Assembly: GCF_018613835.1 (NCBI RefSeq)
Contig: NZ_JAGGPM010000012.1
Span: 1-64,000 of the forward strand
Direction of reading: 5' to 3'
From: Arthrobacter sp. ISL-5
GTDB lineage: Bacteria; Actinomycetota; Actinomycetes; Actinomycetales; Micrococcaceae
DNA: 64,000 nt
This document shows positions 36,227 through 45,136 of this stretch, one piece after another. Every line of letters begins with the position of its first letter. Position 1 is the stretch's first letter. The notes below the pieces were generated by a model. The model saw only the letters and a list, made by a program, of their open reading frames with translations, was not told the origin of the DNA and made no database searches. A program made the translations under genes and the position numbers.

Positions 36227-37012
36227 ATGCTTGACCCGAAGACAATCGAGGCGATCGCCGACGAACTCGTGGAGGCCGGCCGCAGCCGGACGCCGGTGCC
36301 GCGCCTGACGGCCCGCTACCCCGACATGACGGTGGAGGATTCCTATGCCGTGCAGCAGCTGTGGCGGCGGCGGAACGAGGAAGCCGGCCGCACGCTGGTG
36401 GGCCGCAAGATCGGTCTCACGTCCAAGGCCATGCAGGCCGCCACCGGCATCACCGAACCCGACTACGGCGCGATCTTCGACGACATGGTCCTGGAAACCG
36501 GCTGCTCCGTGCAGTGGGACAAATACACGCACCCCCGGGTGGAGGTGGAACTGGCGTTTGTCCTGAAGGACGGGCTCAAAGGGCCCGGCTGCACCATCTT
36601 CGACGTCCTGAATGCCACCGACTATGTGGTTCCTGCCCTCGAGATCCTCGATTCCCGGATCGAGATGGAGGGCCGGACCATCGTGGACACCATCGCGGAC
36701 AACGCCGCCATGGGAGCCATGGTGGTGGGCGGCAATCCCGTCCGCCCGGACGCCGTCGATCTCCGCTGGGTCTCCGCCATCCTCTACAAGAACCAGACCG
36801 TGGAGGAAACCGGGGTCGCCGCCGGCGTCCTGGACCACCCGGCGAACGGCGTGCACTGGCTCGCCAACAAGATCGCCGCCCACGGTGACGGCATGGAGGC
36901 CGGGGACATCATCCTGGCCGGGTCCTTCACCCGCCCGCTGTGGGTCTACAAAGGTGACACCGTGCACGCCGACTATGGACCGCTGGGGAGCATCACATGC
37001 CGCTTCGAGTAG
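36227..37012 (+). CDS. hpaH: 2-oxo-hept-4-ene-1,7-dioate hydratase
   Basis: A 261-residue hydratase of the HpaH/MhpD family ([46 protein letters not shown]). It adds water to 2-oxo-hept-4-ene-1,7-dioate to give 4-hydroxy-2-oxoheptanedioate, using Mg or Mn. ATG 36227 is preferred over the upstream frame because GAGGAG lies 8 bases before it. The last 16 bases overlap hpaI. Confidence 0.93.
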   Translation: MLDPKTIEAIADELVEAGRSRTPVPRLTARYPDMTVEDSYAVQQLWRRRNEEAGRTLVGRKIGLTSKAMQAATGITEPDYGAIFDDMVLETGCSVQWDKYTHPRVEVELAFVLKDGLKGPGCTIFDVLNATDYVVPALEILDSRIEMEGRTIVDTIADNAAMGAMVVGGNPVRPDAVDLRWVSAILYKNQTVEETGVAAGVLDHPANGVHWLANKIAAHGDGMEAGDIILAGSFTRPLWVYKGDTVHADYGPLGSITCRFE

Positions 37013-37800
37013 AAGACACCTTCCGGGATGCGTTGGCCGCGGCGGACCGGCCGCTGGCGGGGATGTGGGTGTGCTCCGGCAGCCCGCTCGTCGCCGAAAT
37101 CTGCGCCGGGGCCGGCCTGGACTGGCTCCTGATCGACGCCGAACACAGCCCCAACGGCCTGGAATCCATCCTGGCCCAGCTCCAGGCGGTGCACGGTTAC
37201 CCGGGGTACGTGATGGTGCGGCCCCCGGTCAACGACACCGTCATCTTCAAGCAGTACCTGGACCTCGGCGTGCAGAACCTGCTGGTGCCCATGGTGAACT
37301 CCGCGGCCGAGGCGGAGGCCGCCGTGGCTGCCACCCGCTATCCGCCGCAGGGCGTCCGCGGCGTGGGGTCCTCGCTGGCCCGGGCCGCCCGCTGGAACCG
37401 CGTTCCGGACTACCTGGTCCGCGCCTCCGAAACCGTGAGCGTGACAGTGCAGATCGAATCCGCGGCCTCCGTAGCCGCTGTTGACGAGATCCTCGCGGTG
37501 GAGGGGGTGGACGCCATCTTTTTGGGCCCGGCCGACCTCGCAGCCTCCATGGGTCTGCTGGGCCAGCAGGAGCACCCGACGGTGCGGGCCGCCGTCGAAC
37601 ACTGCATCGCCGCCGCGGTTGCGGCCGGGAAACCGGCCGGCGTGAACGCCTTCGCCCCTGCCACCGCCCGAGCCTATCTCGACGCCGGTGCCGCCTTCAT
37701 CCTGGTCGGGGCCGACGTCGCCATCCTGGCCCGCGGCTCCGAAGCGCTCGCCGCCGAATACATTGCGCCAGCAGTGAGCGAAACCCCCGCAAGCTACTGA
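36997..37800 (+). CDS. hpaI: 4-hydroxy-2-oxoheptane-1,7-dioate aldolase
   Basis: A 267-residue class II aldolase of the HpcH/HpaI family. It splits 4-hydroxy-2-oxoheptanedioate to pyruvate and succinic semialdehyde. Family motifs are DAEHSPN, MVRPPVND, the glycine-arginine loop RGVGSSLARAARWNRV, metal-binding Glu in VQIES, and GPADLAASMG. The start lies inside the end of hpaH, consistent with translational coupling. Length is normal. Confidence 0.94.
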   Translation: MPLRVEDTFRDALAAADRPLAGMWVCSGSPLVAEICAGAGLDWLLIDAEHSPNGLESILAQLQAVHGYPGYVMVRPPVNDTVIFKQYLDLGVQNLLVPMVNSAAEAEAAVAATRYPPQGVRGVGSSLARAARWNRVPDYLVRASETVSVTVQIESAASVAAVDEILAVEGVDAIFLGPADLAASMGLLGQQEHPTVRAAVEHCIAAAVAAGKPAGVNAFAPATARAYLDAGAAFILVGADVAILARGSEALAAEYIAPAVSETPASY

Positions 37801-37822
37801 ACCCATTCTTAGGACTTCTTCC

Positions 37823-39334
37823 ATGACAGTTACATCTGCTGCGATCGCCCCTGCCGTCTCACCCGAGCGTGAGGCTGCGCTGCTCGCGTCCGTCCCGACC
37901 GGCCTGCTGATCGGCGGGCAGTGGCGCGCCGCGTCCGACGGCGGCACGTTCGACGTCCACGACCCCGCCACCGGGGAGGTACTCGCCACGCTCGCTTCCG
38001 CCACCAGCGAGGACGCAGTGGCGGCGCTCGACGCCGCGGACAAGGTCCAGGCTTCCTGGGCACGGACGGCACCCCGGGAACGGGCAGAAATCCTGCGCCG
38101 GGCCTTCGACCTGGTCACCGAACGGGCCGATGACTTCGCGCTGCTGATGACCCTGGAGATGGGCAAACCGCTGGCCGAAGCCCGCGGCGAGGTGACCTAC
38201 GGGGCCGAGTTCCTGCGCTGGTTCTCCGAGGAAACCGTCCGCGACTACGGCCGCTACCTCACGACGCCCGAGGGCAAGAACAAGATCCTTGTCCAGCACA
38301 AGCCCGTGGGCCCCTGCCTGCTGATCACGCCCTGGAACTTCCCGCTCGCCATGGCCACCCGCAAGGTCGCCCCGGCGGTGGCGGCGGGATGCACGATGGT
38401 GCTCAAGCCGGCCAAGCTGACGCCATTGACGGCCCAGCTGTTCGCGCAGACCATGCTGGACGTCGGCCTGCCCGCGGGAGTCCTCAACGTGGTCTCATCC
38501 AGCAGTGCGTCCGGGATCTCCGGCCCGCTGCTGGCAGATCCGCGGCTGCGCAAGGTCTCCTTCACCGGCTCCACCCCGGTCGGCAAGCGCCTCATGGCCG
38601 ACGCCGCGCAGAATGTCCTCCGCACCTCCATGGAACTCGGCGGCAACGCCCCGTTCATCGTCTTCGAGGACGCCGACCTGGACAAGGCCGTCGAAGGCGC
38701 CATGGCCGCGAAAATGCGGAACATGGGCGAGGCCTGCACCGCGGCCAACCGCTTCCTGGTCCAGGAATCCGTGGCCGCCGAGTTCACCCGGAAGTTCGCC
38801 GCGGCCATGGGCGCCCTGACCACGGGCCGCGGCACCGAACCGGCCACCCAGGTGGGTCCGCTCATCGATGCTGGCGCCCGAGACGACGTACACGCCCTGG
38901 TAAGTGCCGCCGTCGACGCCGGTGCCACCGCCGCCGCGGGAGGCGGACCGGTGGACGGACCGGGCTACTTCTACCAGCCCACGGTGCTCGCCAACGTCCC
39001 CAACGACGCCGCCATCCTGCGCCAGGAGATCTTCGGACCCGTCGCCCCCGTCACCACCTTCGCCTCCGAGGAGGACGCCATCCGGCTGGCCAACGCGAGC
39101 GAATACGGCCTGGCTTCCTACGTCTACAGCCGCGACTTCAACCGGCTGCTGCGCGTGGCCGAGCAGATCGAATTCGGCATGGTGGGCTTCAACGCAGGCG
39201 TGATCTCCAACGCCGCAGCGCCCTTCGGCGGCGTCAAACAGTCCGGACTCGGCCGCGAAGGCGGTTCCGAGGGCATCGCCGAATACACCACGACGCAGTA
39301 CATCGGCATCGCCGACCCGTGGGCCGCCAGATAG
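37823..39334 (+). CDS. gabD: Succinate-semialdehyde dehydrogenase
   Basis: A 503-residue aldehyde dehydrogenase of the GabD type. It has the substrate-binding region TLEMGKPLAEARGEV, Glu in MELGGNAP, catalytic Cys in NMGEACTAANRF, and a C-terminal PFGGVKQSGLGREGG. As the last gene of the hpa operon it would oxidise the succinic semialdehyde from HpaI to succinate, feeding the citric acid cycle. The spacing of 22 bases from hpaI supports co-transcription. Confidence 0.93.
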   Translation: MTVTSAAIAPAVSPEREAALLASVPTGLLIGGQWRAASDGGTFDVHDPATGEVLATLASATSEDAVAALDAADKVQASWARTAPRERAEILRRAFDLVTERADDFALLMTLEMGKPLAEARGEVTYGAEFLRWFSEETVRDYGRYLTTPEGKNKILVQHKPVGPCLLITPWNFPLAMATRKVAPAVAAGCTMVLKPAKLTPLTAQLFAQTMLDVGLPAGVLNVVSSSSASGISGPLLADPRLRKVSFTGSTPVGKRLMADAAQNVLRTSMELGGNAPFIVFEDADLDKAVEGAMAAKMRNMGEACTAANRFLVQESVAAEFTRKFAAAMGALTTGRGTEPATQVGPLIDAGARDDVHALVSAAVDAGATAAAGGGPVDGPGYFYQPTVLANVPNDAAILRQEIFGPVAPVTTFASEEDAIRLANASEYGLASYVYSRDFNRLLRVAEQIEFGMVGFNAGVISNAAAPFGGVKQSGLGREGGSEGIAEYTTTQYIGIADPWAAR

Positions 39335-39377
39335 TATCCGGCACAGCCGGGGCCGGCTCCGGCAATAGACTGAGGTC

Positions 39378-40502
39378 ATGCCCCAGACCGGACTCTCCGC
39401 AAGCAGACGGTTTCTTCGCGGCCGGATCCGCACAGGGCTGGTCCGCAGCCGGAACTCGCTGATCCCCGGGATTCAGATGACCGTCGGCGCGGTGGGAGCC
39501 TACGCCTTCGCCGAGTACGTCCTGGGCCATTCCGGCCCGCTGTTCGCCGCCACGTCCGCCCTGATCGCCCTGGGTTTCTCCCGCGATCCGCGCCTGCAGA
39601 GGGTGATTGAGGTGGGGCTGGGCTGCACCATTGGCATTGCCGTGGGCGATCTGCTGCTCCACTGGCTCGGAGCTGGGATCTGGCAGGCCGCCGTCGTCCT
39701 CCTGATCTCAATCCTGCTGGCGCGCTTCCTGGACAGCGGCACCATCTTCACGACCCAGCTGGCGCTCCAGTCACTGCTGGTGGTGCTTCTGCCTGCACCT
39801 GCCGGCGGGCCCTTCACCCGCAGCCTCGACGCTGTGGTGGGCGGCGTGGTGGCCCTGCTGGTGACCGTCCTGGCGCCCAAGGATCCACGGCGGGAACCTC
39901 GCAAGGACGTCCAAAAGCTGCTCCATGAACTGGCAGAAGTGCTGCGCGAGTGTGCCTCCGCGCTGACGCACAGCGACTCCACCCAGGCCTGGCACGCCCT
40001 GGTCCGCGGCCGGAGCAGCCAGCCGCTGGTGGATGCCATGCGGCACTCGCTGAGGGCATCCGGCGAGGTGGCCACACTGGCACCCGCCTACCGGAGGCAC
40101 CGGGATGAAATCGACCAGCTGGACCAGTCGCTTGATTACATCGACCTCGCGCTGCGCAACAGCCGCGTCTTTGCCCGCAGGCTGACCAGTGCCATCAACC
40201 ATGCGGCGCTCTCCGACGAAGCCACTGAGAACATTGCCGAGGTCCTGCACGAGACCGCAGCGGCCATCGACGAACTCTCGCTCGGGCTCGCTGAAGTGCA
40301 CGAAGGCGCCCGCCGTGCCCACCTGCGCAGCGCCCGGCAGGAGCTGAGCGCGATCGCCGGCCGGGTGCATCCGAAGATGCTCGAAGTGGAGCGGCTGGAG
40401 GGCGAAACCGTGGTGATGCTTTTCCGGCCGCTGATGGTGGACCTGCTGGAGGCCGCCGGCATGGATTCCCGCGAGGCCCGCGACATCCTGCCCTCGCTGT
40501 AG
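39378..40502 (+). CDS. FUSC/aromatic-acid-exporter-like membrane protein
   Basis: A 374-residue protein with about six N-terminal hydrophobic segments (about 30-165), followed by a long helical cytoplasmic domain (170-374). It resembles the FUSC/ArAE (YgaE-type) family. Some relatives export aromatic acids, which would fit its position after the hpa operon, but co-transcription (43-base gap) and function are guesses. The stop codon lies within a 19-bp tandem duplication (40496-40533). Confidence 0.7.
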   Translation: MPQTGLSASRRFLRGRIRTGLVRSRNSLIPGIQMTVGAVGAYAFAEYVLGHSGPLFAATSALIALGFSRDPRLQRVIEVGLGCTIGIAVGDLLLHWLGAGIWQAAVVLLISILLARFLDSGTIFTTQLALQSLLVVLLPAPAGGPFTRSLDAVVGGVVALLVTVLAPKDPRREPRKDVQKLLHELAEVLRECASALTHSDSTQAWHALVRGRSSQPLVDAMRHSLRASGEVATLAPAYRRHRDEIDQLDQSLDYIDLALRNSRVFARRLTSAINHAALSDEATENIAEVLHETAAAIDELSLGLAEVHEGARRAHLRSARQELSAIAGRVHPKMLEVERLEGETVVMLFRPLMVDLLEAAGMDSREARDILPSL

Positions 40503-40533
40503 CAGCCTGCACCCGCTGTAGCAGCCTGCACCC
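40496..40533. repeat. 19-bp tandem duplication at a stop codon
   Basis: GCTGTAGCAGCCTGCACCC occurs twice head to tail. The first copy holds the TAG stop of the membrane protein gene. Likely a recent slippage event with no effect on the protein. Confidence 0.85.
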
Positions 40534-40573
40534 GCGGAGCAGGAATGTCGGAGCCACCGGATAGTGTGGAGCA

Positions 40574-41947
40574 ATGGCTACAAAGACTTCCCGGGCGTCC
40601 AAGACACCGGGCTATAAGTGCGCGGAATGCGGCTGGACTACCGTCAAGTGGGTGGGGCGCTGCGGTGAGTGCCAGGCGTGGGGCACCGTTGAGGAAACCG
40701 GCGCCGCCGTGGCCCGTACGACGGCGGCCACCACCGTTTTGGAGCCCGCCCGCCCCATCGCAGAGGTGGACGCCACCACCGCCGCCTTCCTGCCCACGGG
40801 CGTGGACGAGCTGGACCGCGTGCTGGGCGGCGGCGTTGTCCCCGGAGCGGTGATCCTGCTGGCCGGTGAGCCGGGCGTCGGCAAGTCCACGCTGCTGCTG
40901 GACGTGGCCGCCAAGTTTGCGCGAACGGGCCAGAGCGTCCTGTACGTCACGGGCGAGGAATCCGCGGCGCAGGTGAAGCTGCGGGCTGAGCGGATCGACG
41001 CCATCGCGGACACTCTCTACCTGTCCGCGGAGACCGATCTTGGCCAGGCACTGGGCCAAGTGGAGAAGGTGGAACCGAAGCTGCTTGTGGTGGACTCCGT
41101 TCAGACACTGAGCAGCGCGGACGTGGAGGGCAGCTCGGGCGGGGTTTCCCAGGTGCGCGAGGTGGCGGCGTCCATCATTGCTGCCGCCAAGCGCCGCAAC
41201 ATGACCACGCTGCTGGTGGGGCACGTGACGAAGGACGGGTCCATCGCCGGGCCGCGCCTCCTGGAGCATCTCGTGGATGTGGTGTGCCAGTTCGAAGGCG
41301 AGCGCCACTCGCGCCTCCGGCTGCTGCGTGCGGTGAAGAACCGTTACGGGCCGACAGACGATGTGGGCTGCTTCGACCTCAACGAGGACGGCATTGTTGG
41401 CCTGGCGGACCCCAGCGGGCTGTTCGTCACCCGCACCAAGGATCCCGTGTCCGGCACGTGCATCACGGTGACCATGGAGGGCAGGCGCCCCCTGCTGGCC
41501 GAGGTGCAGTCGCTTCTGGCCGAGAGCCCCAACTCCCAGCCGCGCCGGGCCACCAGCGGCCTGGACAGTTCGCGCGTGGCCATGCTGCTGGCCGTGCTGC
41601 AGCAGCGGGCGGGCTGCCTGCTGCACAAGGACGACTCCTACGTGGCCACCGTTGGCGGCGTGAAGCTCAGCGAGCCGGCCACGGACCTTGCCGTGGCGCT
41701 GGCCGTCGCGTCTGCCAAGGCCAAGAAACCGCTGCCGCAGCGGCTCATCGCCTTCGGCGAGGTGGGGCTGGCCGGTGAGGTCCGCCCCGTGCCCGGCATC
41801 AACCAGCGCATCCAGGAGGCACACCGGCTGGGCTTCACGCACGCCGTGGTTCCCTCCAGCCACAACGGGCCGGGCCCGGTGCCGGCGGGCTTCTCGCTGC
41901 GGGAAGTCAGCCACCTCGCCGAGGCCCTGAGCCTGCTGATCAGTTAG
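40574..41947 (+). CDS. radA: DNA repair protein RadA
   Basis: A 457-residue RecA-like branch-migration helicase acting in recombinational repair. The N-terminal zinc finger has Cys16, Cys19, Cys30 and Cys33, Walker A is GEPGVGKST (about 98-106), the RadA-specific KNRYG motif is present, and the last third is the Lon-protease-like domain (AVALAVASAKAKKPLPQRLIAFGEVGLAGEVRPV). Length is normal. In many actinobacteria radA adjoins disA; here disA is about 5 kb away. Confidence 0.97.
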   Translation: MATKTSRASKTPGYKCAECGWTTVKWVGRCGECQAWGTVEETGAAVARTTAATTVLEPARPIAEVDATTAAFLPTGVDELDRVLGGGVVPGAVILLAGEPGVGKSTLLLDVAAKFARTGQSVLYVTGEESAAQVKLRAERIDAIADTLYLSAETDLGQALGQVEKVEPKLLVVDSVQTLSSADVEGSSGGVSQVREVAASIIAAAKRRNMTTLLVGHVTKDGSIAGPRLLEHLVDVVCQFEGERHSRLRLLRAVKNRYGPTDDVGCFDLNEDGIVGLADPSGLFVTRTKDPVSGTCITVTMEGRRPLLAEVQSLLAESPNSQPRRATSGLDSSRVAMLLAVLQQRAGCLLHKDDSYVATVGGVKLSEPATDLAVALAVASAKAKKPLPQRLIAFGEVGLAGEVRPVPGINQRIQEAHRLGFTHAVVPSSHNGPGPVPAGFSLREVSHLAEALSLLIS

Positions 41948-42008
41948 GCTGCGCGTGTTCTAGCCTGCCGGTCGCACCGGTTGGGCCGGTGCACGCAGGC
42001 AATGCAAA

Positions 42009-42056
42009 TGGCCCGCGCCGGGATGCCGGCGCGGGCCGGTCTGCCGGCGCGGGCCA
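42009..42056. terminator. Hairpin cluster between radA and the YcnI gene
   Basis: TGGCCCGCGCCGG can pair with either of two downstream copies of CCGGCGCGGGCC (42026-42037 and 42044-42056). It sits between convergent genes. A strong GC stem without a T-run, as is common in actinobacteria; probably a two-way terminator. Confidence 0.75.
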
Positions 42057-42093
42057 CTGCTGTTGCTGTTCGCCTCCGGCGGGGGGCCTGCGA

Positions 42094-42843
42094 CTAGTTC
42101 TTCCGCGTGCGGACCAATGCGGTGGCGCCCGCGGCGAGGCCAAGGACGCCTGCTACCAGCCCGAACCAGCCGGCAGTTTCGCCGCCGGACGCCGCAGGGG
42201 CCGTTGACGCGGCCGGTGCCGCCTCCGGCGTCGTGGTTGCGGATCCCGTGGCTGCGGCCGCGGTGGTCACGAAGGTGGGTGCCGGGTGGTGCTCTTTTTC
42301 CTCGGTCGCAGGCGCGGACGGGGATGCTGCGGCGTGACCGTGCCCGGCCTCTTCCGTGTCAGCCCAGTTGACGGTGGTCCCGTCGGTGTAGCCCTGCGCG
42401 GCCGGCAGCGTCACCGTGATACCGGCAGCCGGGAGCCGGCCCACCGAGATGGTGAAGGTCTGGAATTCGTTCTGGCCGATCTGGTGGGCGGTGTCGGCTG
42501 TCCAGATCACGCTGGTGGGAGCCTTGGTCACGGTGGCCCCGCCAATCTCCACAGGCTTGGGCAGTGCGGTGGTGACAACCTGCGCCTTCCAGCCCTCGAT
42601 CGGCTTGACCGAGACCGACGTCAGCGGGGTGTCGGTGGGGAGTTTGACCTCGAGCCGGTTGGTCTTGGCGGTCTCGGATTCATTCGGGACGCTGAAGGTC
42701 AGCTTGGTGAACCCGCCCTCGGCGGTCTTGGACGGATCGACGGTGACGTGCGCGGAAGCGGCCGCGACGCCGGCGGCGAGAAGCCCTGCCGTCATCGAGG
42801 CGGCGGCTGCGGTCTTGAGGGTACGGCGAAGGAAGCTATTCAT
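42094..42843 (-). CDS. YcnI-family (DUF1775) exported copper-associated protein
   Basis: A 249-residue surface protein. The signal peptide ends ASAHVTV, which places the conserved copper-coordinating His at the mature N-terminus. A YcnI domain follows (about 33-170; GGFTKLTFSVPNESETAKTNRLEVKLP, IEGWKAQ), then a His/Thr/Ala-rich linker and a C-terminal membrane anchor (about 225-245) with a basic tail. YcnI proteins bind Cu(II) and sit with CopCD/PCuAC genes; here only a small membrane protein is next to it. Start MNSFLRR follows a purine-rich site. Confidence 0.87.
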   Translation of the reverse strand: MNSFLRRTLKTAAAASMTAGLLAAGVAAASAHVTVDPSKTAEGGFTKLTFSVPNESETAKTNRLEVKLPTDTPLTSVSVKPIEGWKAQVVTTALPKPVEIGGATVTKAPTSVIWTADTAHQIGQNEFQTFTISVGRLPAAGITVTLPAAQGYTDGTTVNWADTEEAGHGHAAASPSAPATEEKEHHPAPTFVTTAAAATGSATTTPEAAPAASTAPAASGGETAGWFGLVAGVLGLAAGATALVRTRKN

Positions 42844-42940
42844 GGCAGGGTGCCTTTCACATAAGAAAAAATCATCAGGAACAGGCCCGCAACGTGGCGG
42901 GCGCAGGAAAGCAGCTGTGAGCCGCCTTCGGTCCCTGTCC

Positions 42941-43567
42941 TTATGCGAAGGGAACTCTAGGCGGCCGGCGCGAACGCGGAGGTCCCCGCAGGGACGGCAA
43001 GCGCAGCCCCGGGCCGTCCGGAGGAAGGATTGCCGGCACGGAGCAGGGGCCGGGTACACGGGCCGGAACGATGCCGACCGGCTGGGGCCGACGCACCAGG
43101 GGACGCAGCCAGGACGCCAGGATTCCCAGTGCCTGTTCTCCGCGGGCCATGATCAGCGCGGTGGCCAGGGTGGCCAGGGCGTGGGCAGCAAACATGAGGC
43201 CATCGGAGGCGGCGTGGGCCGGTGTTGCACCAACGAAAGCCTCCGCTGCCAGGACTGTCCCCGAGTGCTGGGCATGGCCCGGCATCAGCGGTTGGGGCGC
43301 CGTGGCCGGCGACACGGGCTGCAGCGCTCCGAAGGCCCAGTGAAGCCAGAGCTGCCCGGCGCCGAGCAGACCTGTTAGCGCGGGGAATGTGAGCCGGAAT
43401 CGCGTTAGCGCGGCCACCGGAATCATGGACACGGCGCAGAGCGCCGCGAGGATCGCGGGCTCCGGCAGCCGGCCGCCGGCAGCAAGGTGCCCGCCGGCCG
43501 AGAATCCGACGACGATGGACCCGATCAGCGCGGTCCGGAAAAGCCGGAACGAGGCGCGAGGCAACAT
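42941..43567 (-). CDS. Hypothetical membrane protein upstream of YcnI
   Basis: A 208-residue protein with about four hydrophobic segments (15-35, 42-58, 62-85 and 125-142), a His-containing loop (LMPGHAQHSG) and a Pro/Arg-rich cytoplasmic tail. ATG 43567 has AAGGA 6 bases upstream. It precedes the YcnI gene by 97 bases on the same strand, which points to copper handling. I do not recognise a named family. Confidence 0.7.
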   Translation of the reverse strand: MLPRASFRLFRTALIGSIVVGFSAGGHLAAGGRLPEPAILAALCAVSMIPVAALTRFRLTFPALTGLLGAGQLWLHWAFGALQPVSPATAPQPLMPGHAQHSGTVLAAEAFVGATPAHAASDGLMFAAHALATLATALIMARGEQALGILASWLRPLVRRPQPVGIVPARVPGPCSVPAILPPDGPGLRLPSLRGPPRSRRPPRVPFA

Positions 43568-43590
43568 CGGCGGTCCTTTCCGGAACATCA

Positions 43591-43630
43591 CGGCGCGGGC
43601 AGGCCCAATTCTACTGGCCCGCCCGCGCCG
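43591..43630 (-). terminator. Hairpin terminator downstream of the fabF-like gene
   Basis: CGGCGCGGGCAGGCC and GGCCCGCCCGCGCCG pair over 15 positions with one mismatch and a 10-base loop, 128 bases past the beta-ketoacyl synthase stop and just before the next minus-strand gene. Confidence 0.7.
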
Positions 43631-43758
43631 CCCCTCAACGGCGGGCGATCATGACACGCGGCCACCTTTCCGCGGCGGCCTTTCTGTCCGACCGGCCTCC
43701 CGGGCACAAGGTTTTCCCACGCTGCCGTCGCACCACGGGCGGAAGGCGGGGCTTTGGC

Positions 43759-44979
43759 TTAGGAAGCCGTTAGCACCAGCGCCACGCTGTGGCCGCCGAA
43801 GCCGAACGCATTGACGATGCCCGCCGTCGCGGTGCTGCCGCTGACTGTTCCGGTGATGACGTTGAGGTCCACCTCGGGGTCAAGGTTGACCAGGTTGTAG
43901 GTGCCGGGAAGGTCGCCGGTCCTCATTGCCTGGAGCGTGGCGATGGCACCCAGCGCGCCGGCACCGCCGAGCAGGTGCCCGGTGAGCGACTTCGTGGACG
44001 TCACCGGCACCGCGGCGCCGATCACGGCCTTGATGGCCTGCGCCTCCAGCCGGTCGCCCACCGGAGTGGAAGTCGCGTGGGCGTGCACAAACCCGATATC
44101 CGCCCCGCAGAGGTCCGCCGAGGCGAGCGCCTTCTCCATGACCCGGCGCTGCATGTCGGGATCAGCCGCCACGATGTCGCTGGCGTCCGAGGTCACGGCG
44201 CCGCAAGCTATCGCGCCGAGGACCGCCGCGCCGCGCGCCCGGGCATGGGCCTCGCTCTCCAGCACCAGGATCCCGGCGCCTTCCGCGATGACGAAGCCGT
44301 CCCGGTCCCGGTCAAACGGACGCGAGGCTCCCTGGGGGTCGTCGTTGCGGGTGGAAAGGGCCCTGATCTGGGAGAAGCCGCTGATGATGAGATCGTTGAC
44401 GCACGCATCAACACCTCCGGCAATGACGACATCGGCCGCTCCGGACCGGATCATCTCGGCACCTTGCGCAATCGCTTCGGCGCCGGACGCGCAGGCGCTG
44501 ACGGGCGTGCGTGCCCCGCCGCGGGCGCCAAGGTCGATGGAGACCCAGGCGGACGGGCCGTTGACCATGATCCGGGTCAGGGTGTGCGGCGAGACCTTTC
44601 GCGGGCCGCTGTTATCCAGCTCCCGGGTCTGGGCGAGCGTGGTGTCCAGTCCCCCGTAGCCCGAACCGATCACCACGGCGAGCCGTTCGGGGTCGACGTC
44701 GGGGGTTCCTGCCTGGGCCCAGGCCTCCCGGGCCGCAACGAGGGCAAGCTGTCCGCAGCGGTCCATCCGCTTGAGCTCGCGGGTGCTGAGCAGCGACGCC
44801 AGATCGGCCGTGACGCGTCCCGCCATCCGCACCGGCAGGGCTTGCGCCCAGTCCTCGCTGAGCGCGGCGATGCCCGAACGCCCGGCGAGCAGCGCCGTCC
44901 AGGTCTCCGGAACCGTGGCGCCGAGGGGGTTGAGCGAGCCCATGCCGGTAACGACGGCCCGGGTTGAAACTGCAGACAT
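43759..44979 (-). CDS. Beta-ketoacyl-ACP synthase II-like protein
   Basis: A 406-residue condensing enzyme of the FabF/KAS type. The Cys-His-His triad is complete: Cys163 in SACASGAEA, His301 or His303 in VHAHATSTPVGD, and His335 in KSLTGHLLGG. It would extend acyl-ACP by decarboxylative condensation with malonyl-ACP. The start with AAGG upstream is chosen over a longer open frame that only shadows prfC. It stands alone here, without acpP, fabD or fabH, so it may be an accessory synthase rather than the main one. Confidence 0.9.
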   Translation of the reverse strand: MSAVSTRAVVTGMGSLNPLGATVPETWTALLAGRSGIAALSEDWAQALPVRMAGRVTADLASLLSTRELKRMDRCGQLALVAAREAWAQAGTPDVDPERLAVVIGSGYGGLDTTLAQTRELDNSGPRKVSPHTLTRIMVNGPSAWVSIDLGARGGARTPVSACASGAEAIAQGAEMIRSGAADVVIAGGVDACVNDLIISGFSQIRALSTRNDDPQGASRPFDRDRDGFVIAEGAGILVLESEAHARARGAAVLGAIACGAVTSDASDIVAADPDMQRRVMEKALASADLCGADIGFVHAHATSTPVGDRLEAQAIKAVIGAAVPVTSTKSLTGHLLGGAGALGAIATLQAMRTGDLPGTYNLVNLDPEVDLNVITGTVSGSTATAGIVNAFGFGGHSVALVLTAS

Positions 44980-45136
44980 GGCACACCTTGCTTCCAGGGA
45001 CCGGACCTGAGGCCCGGCGTTAAACAATTCGGCACCGCTCGGCCGACCGGGAAAACCGGTGCCGGCCCGAAGGACCGGACAACCCCGGGTTCCAAGGAGT
45101 ATTCGGATCCGTTTGGCCGGCGGATGGCCGGAGCGG

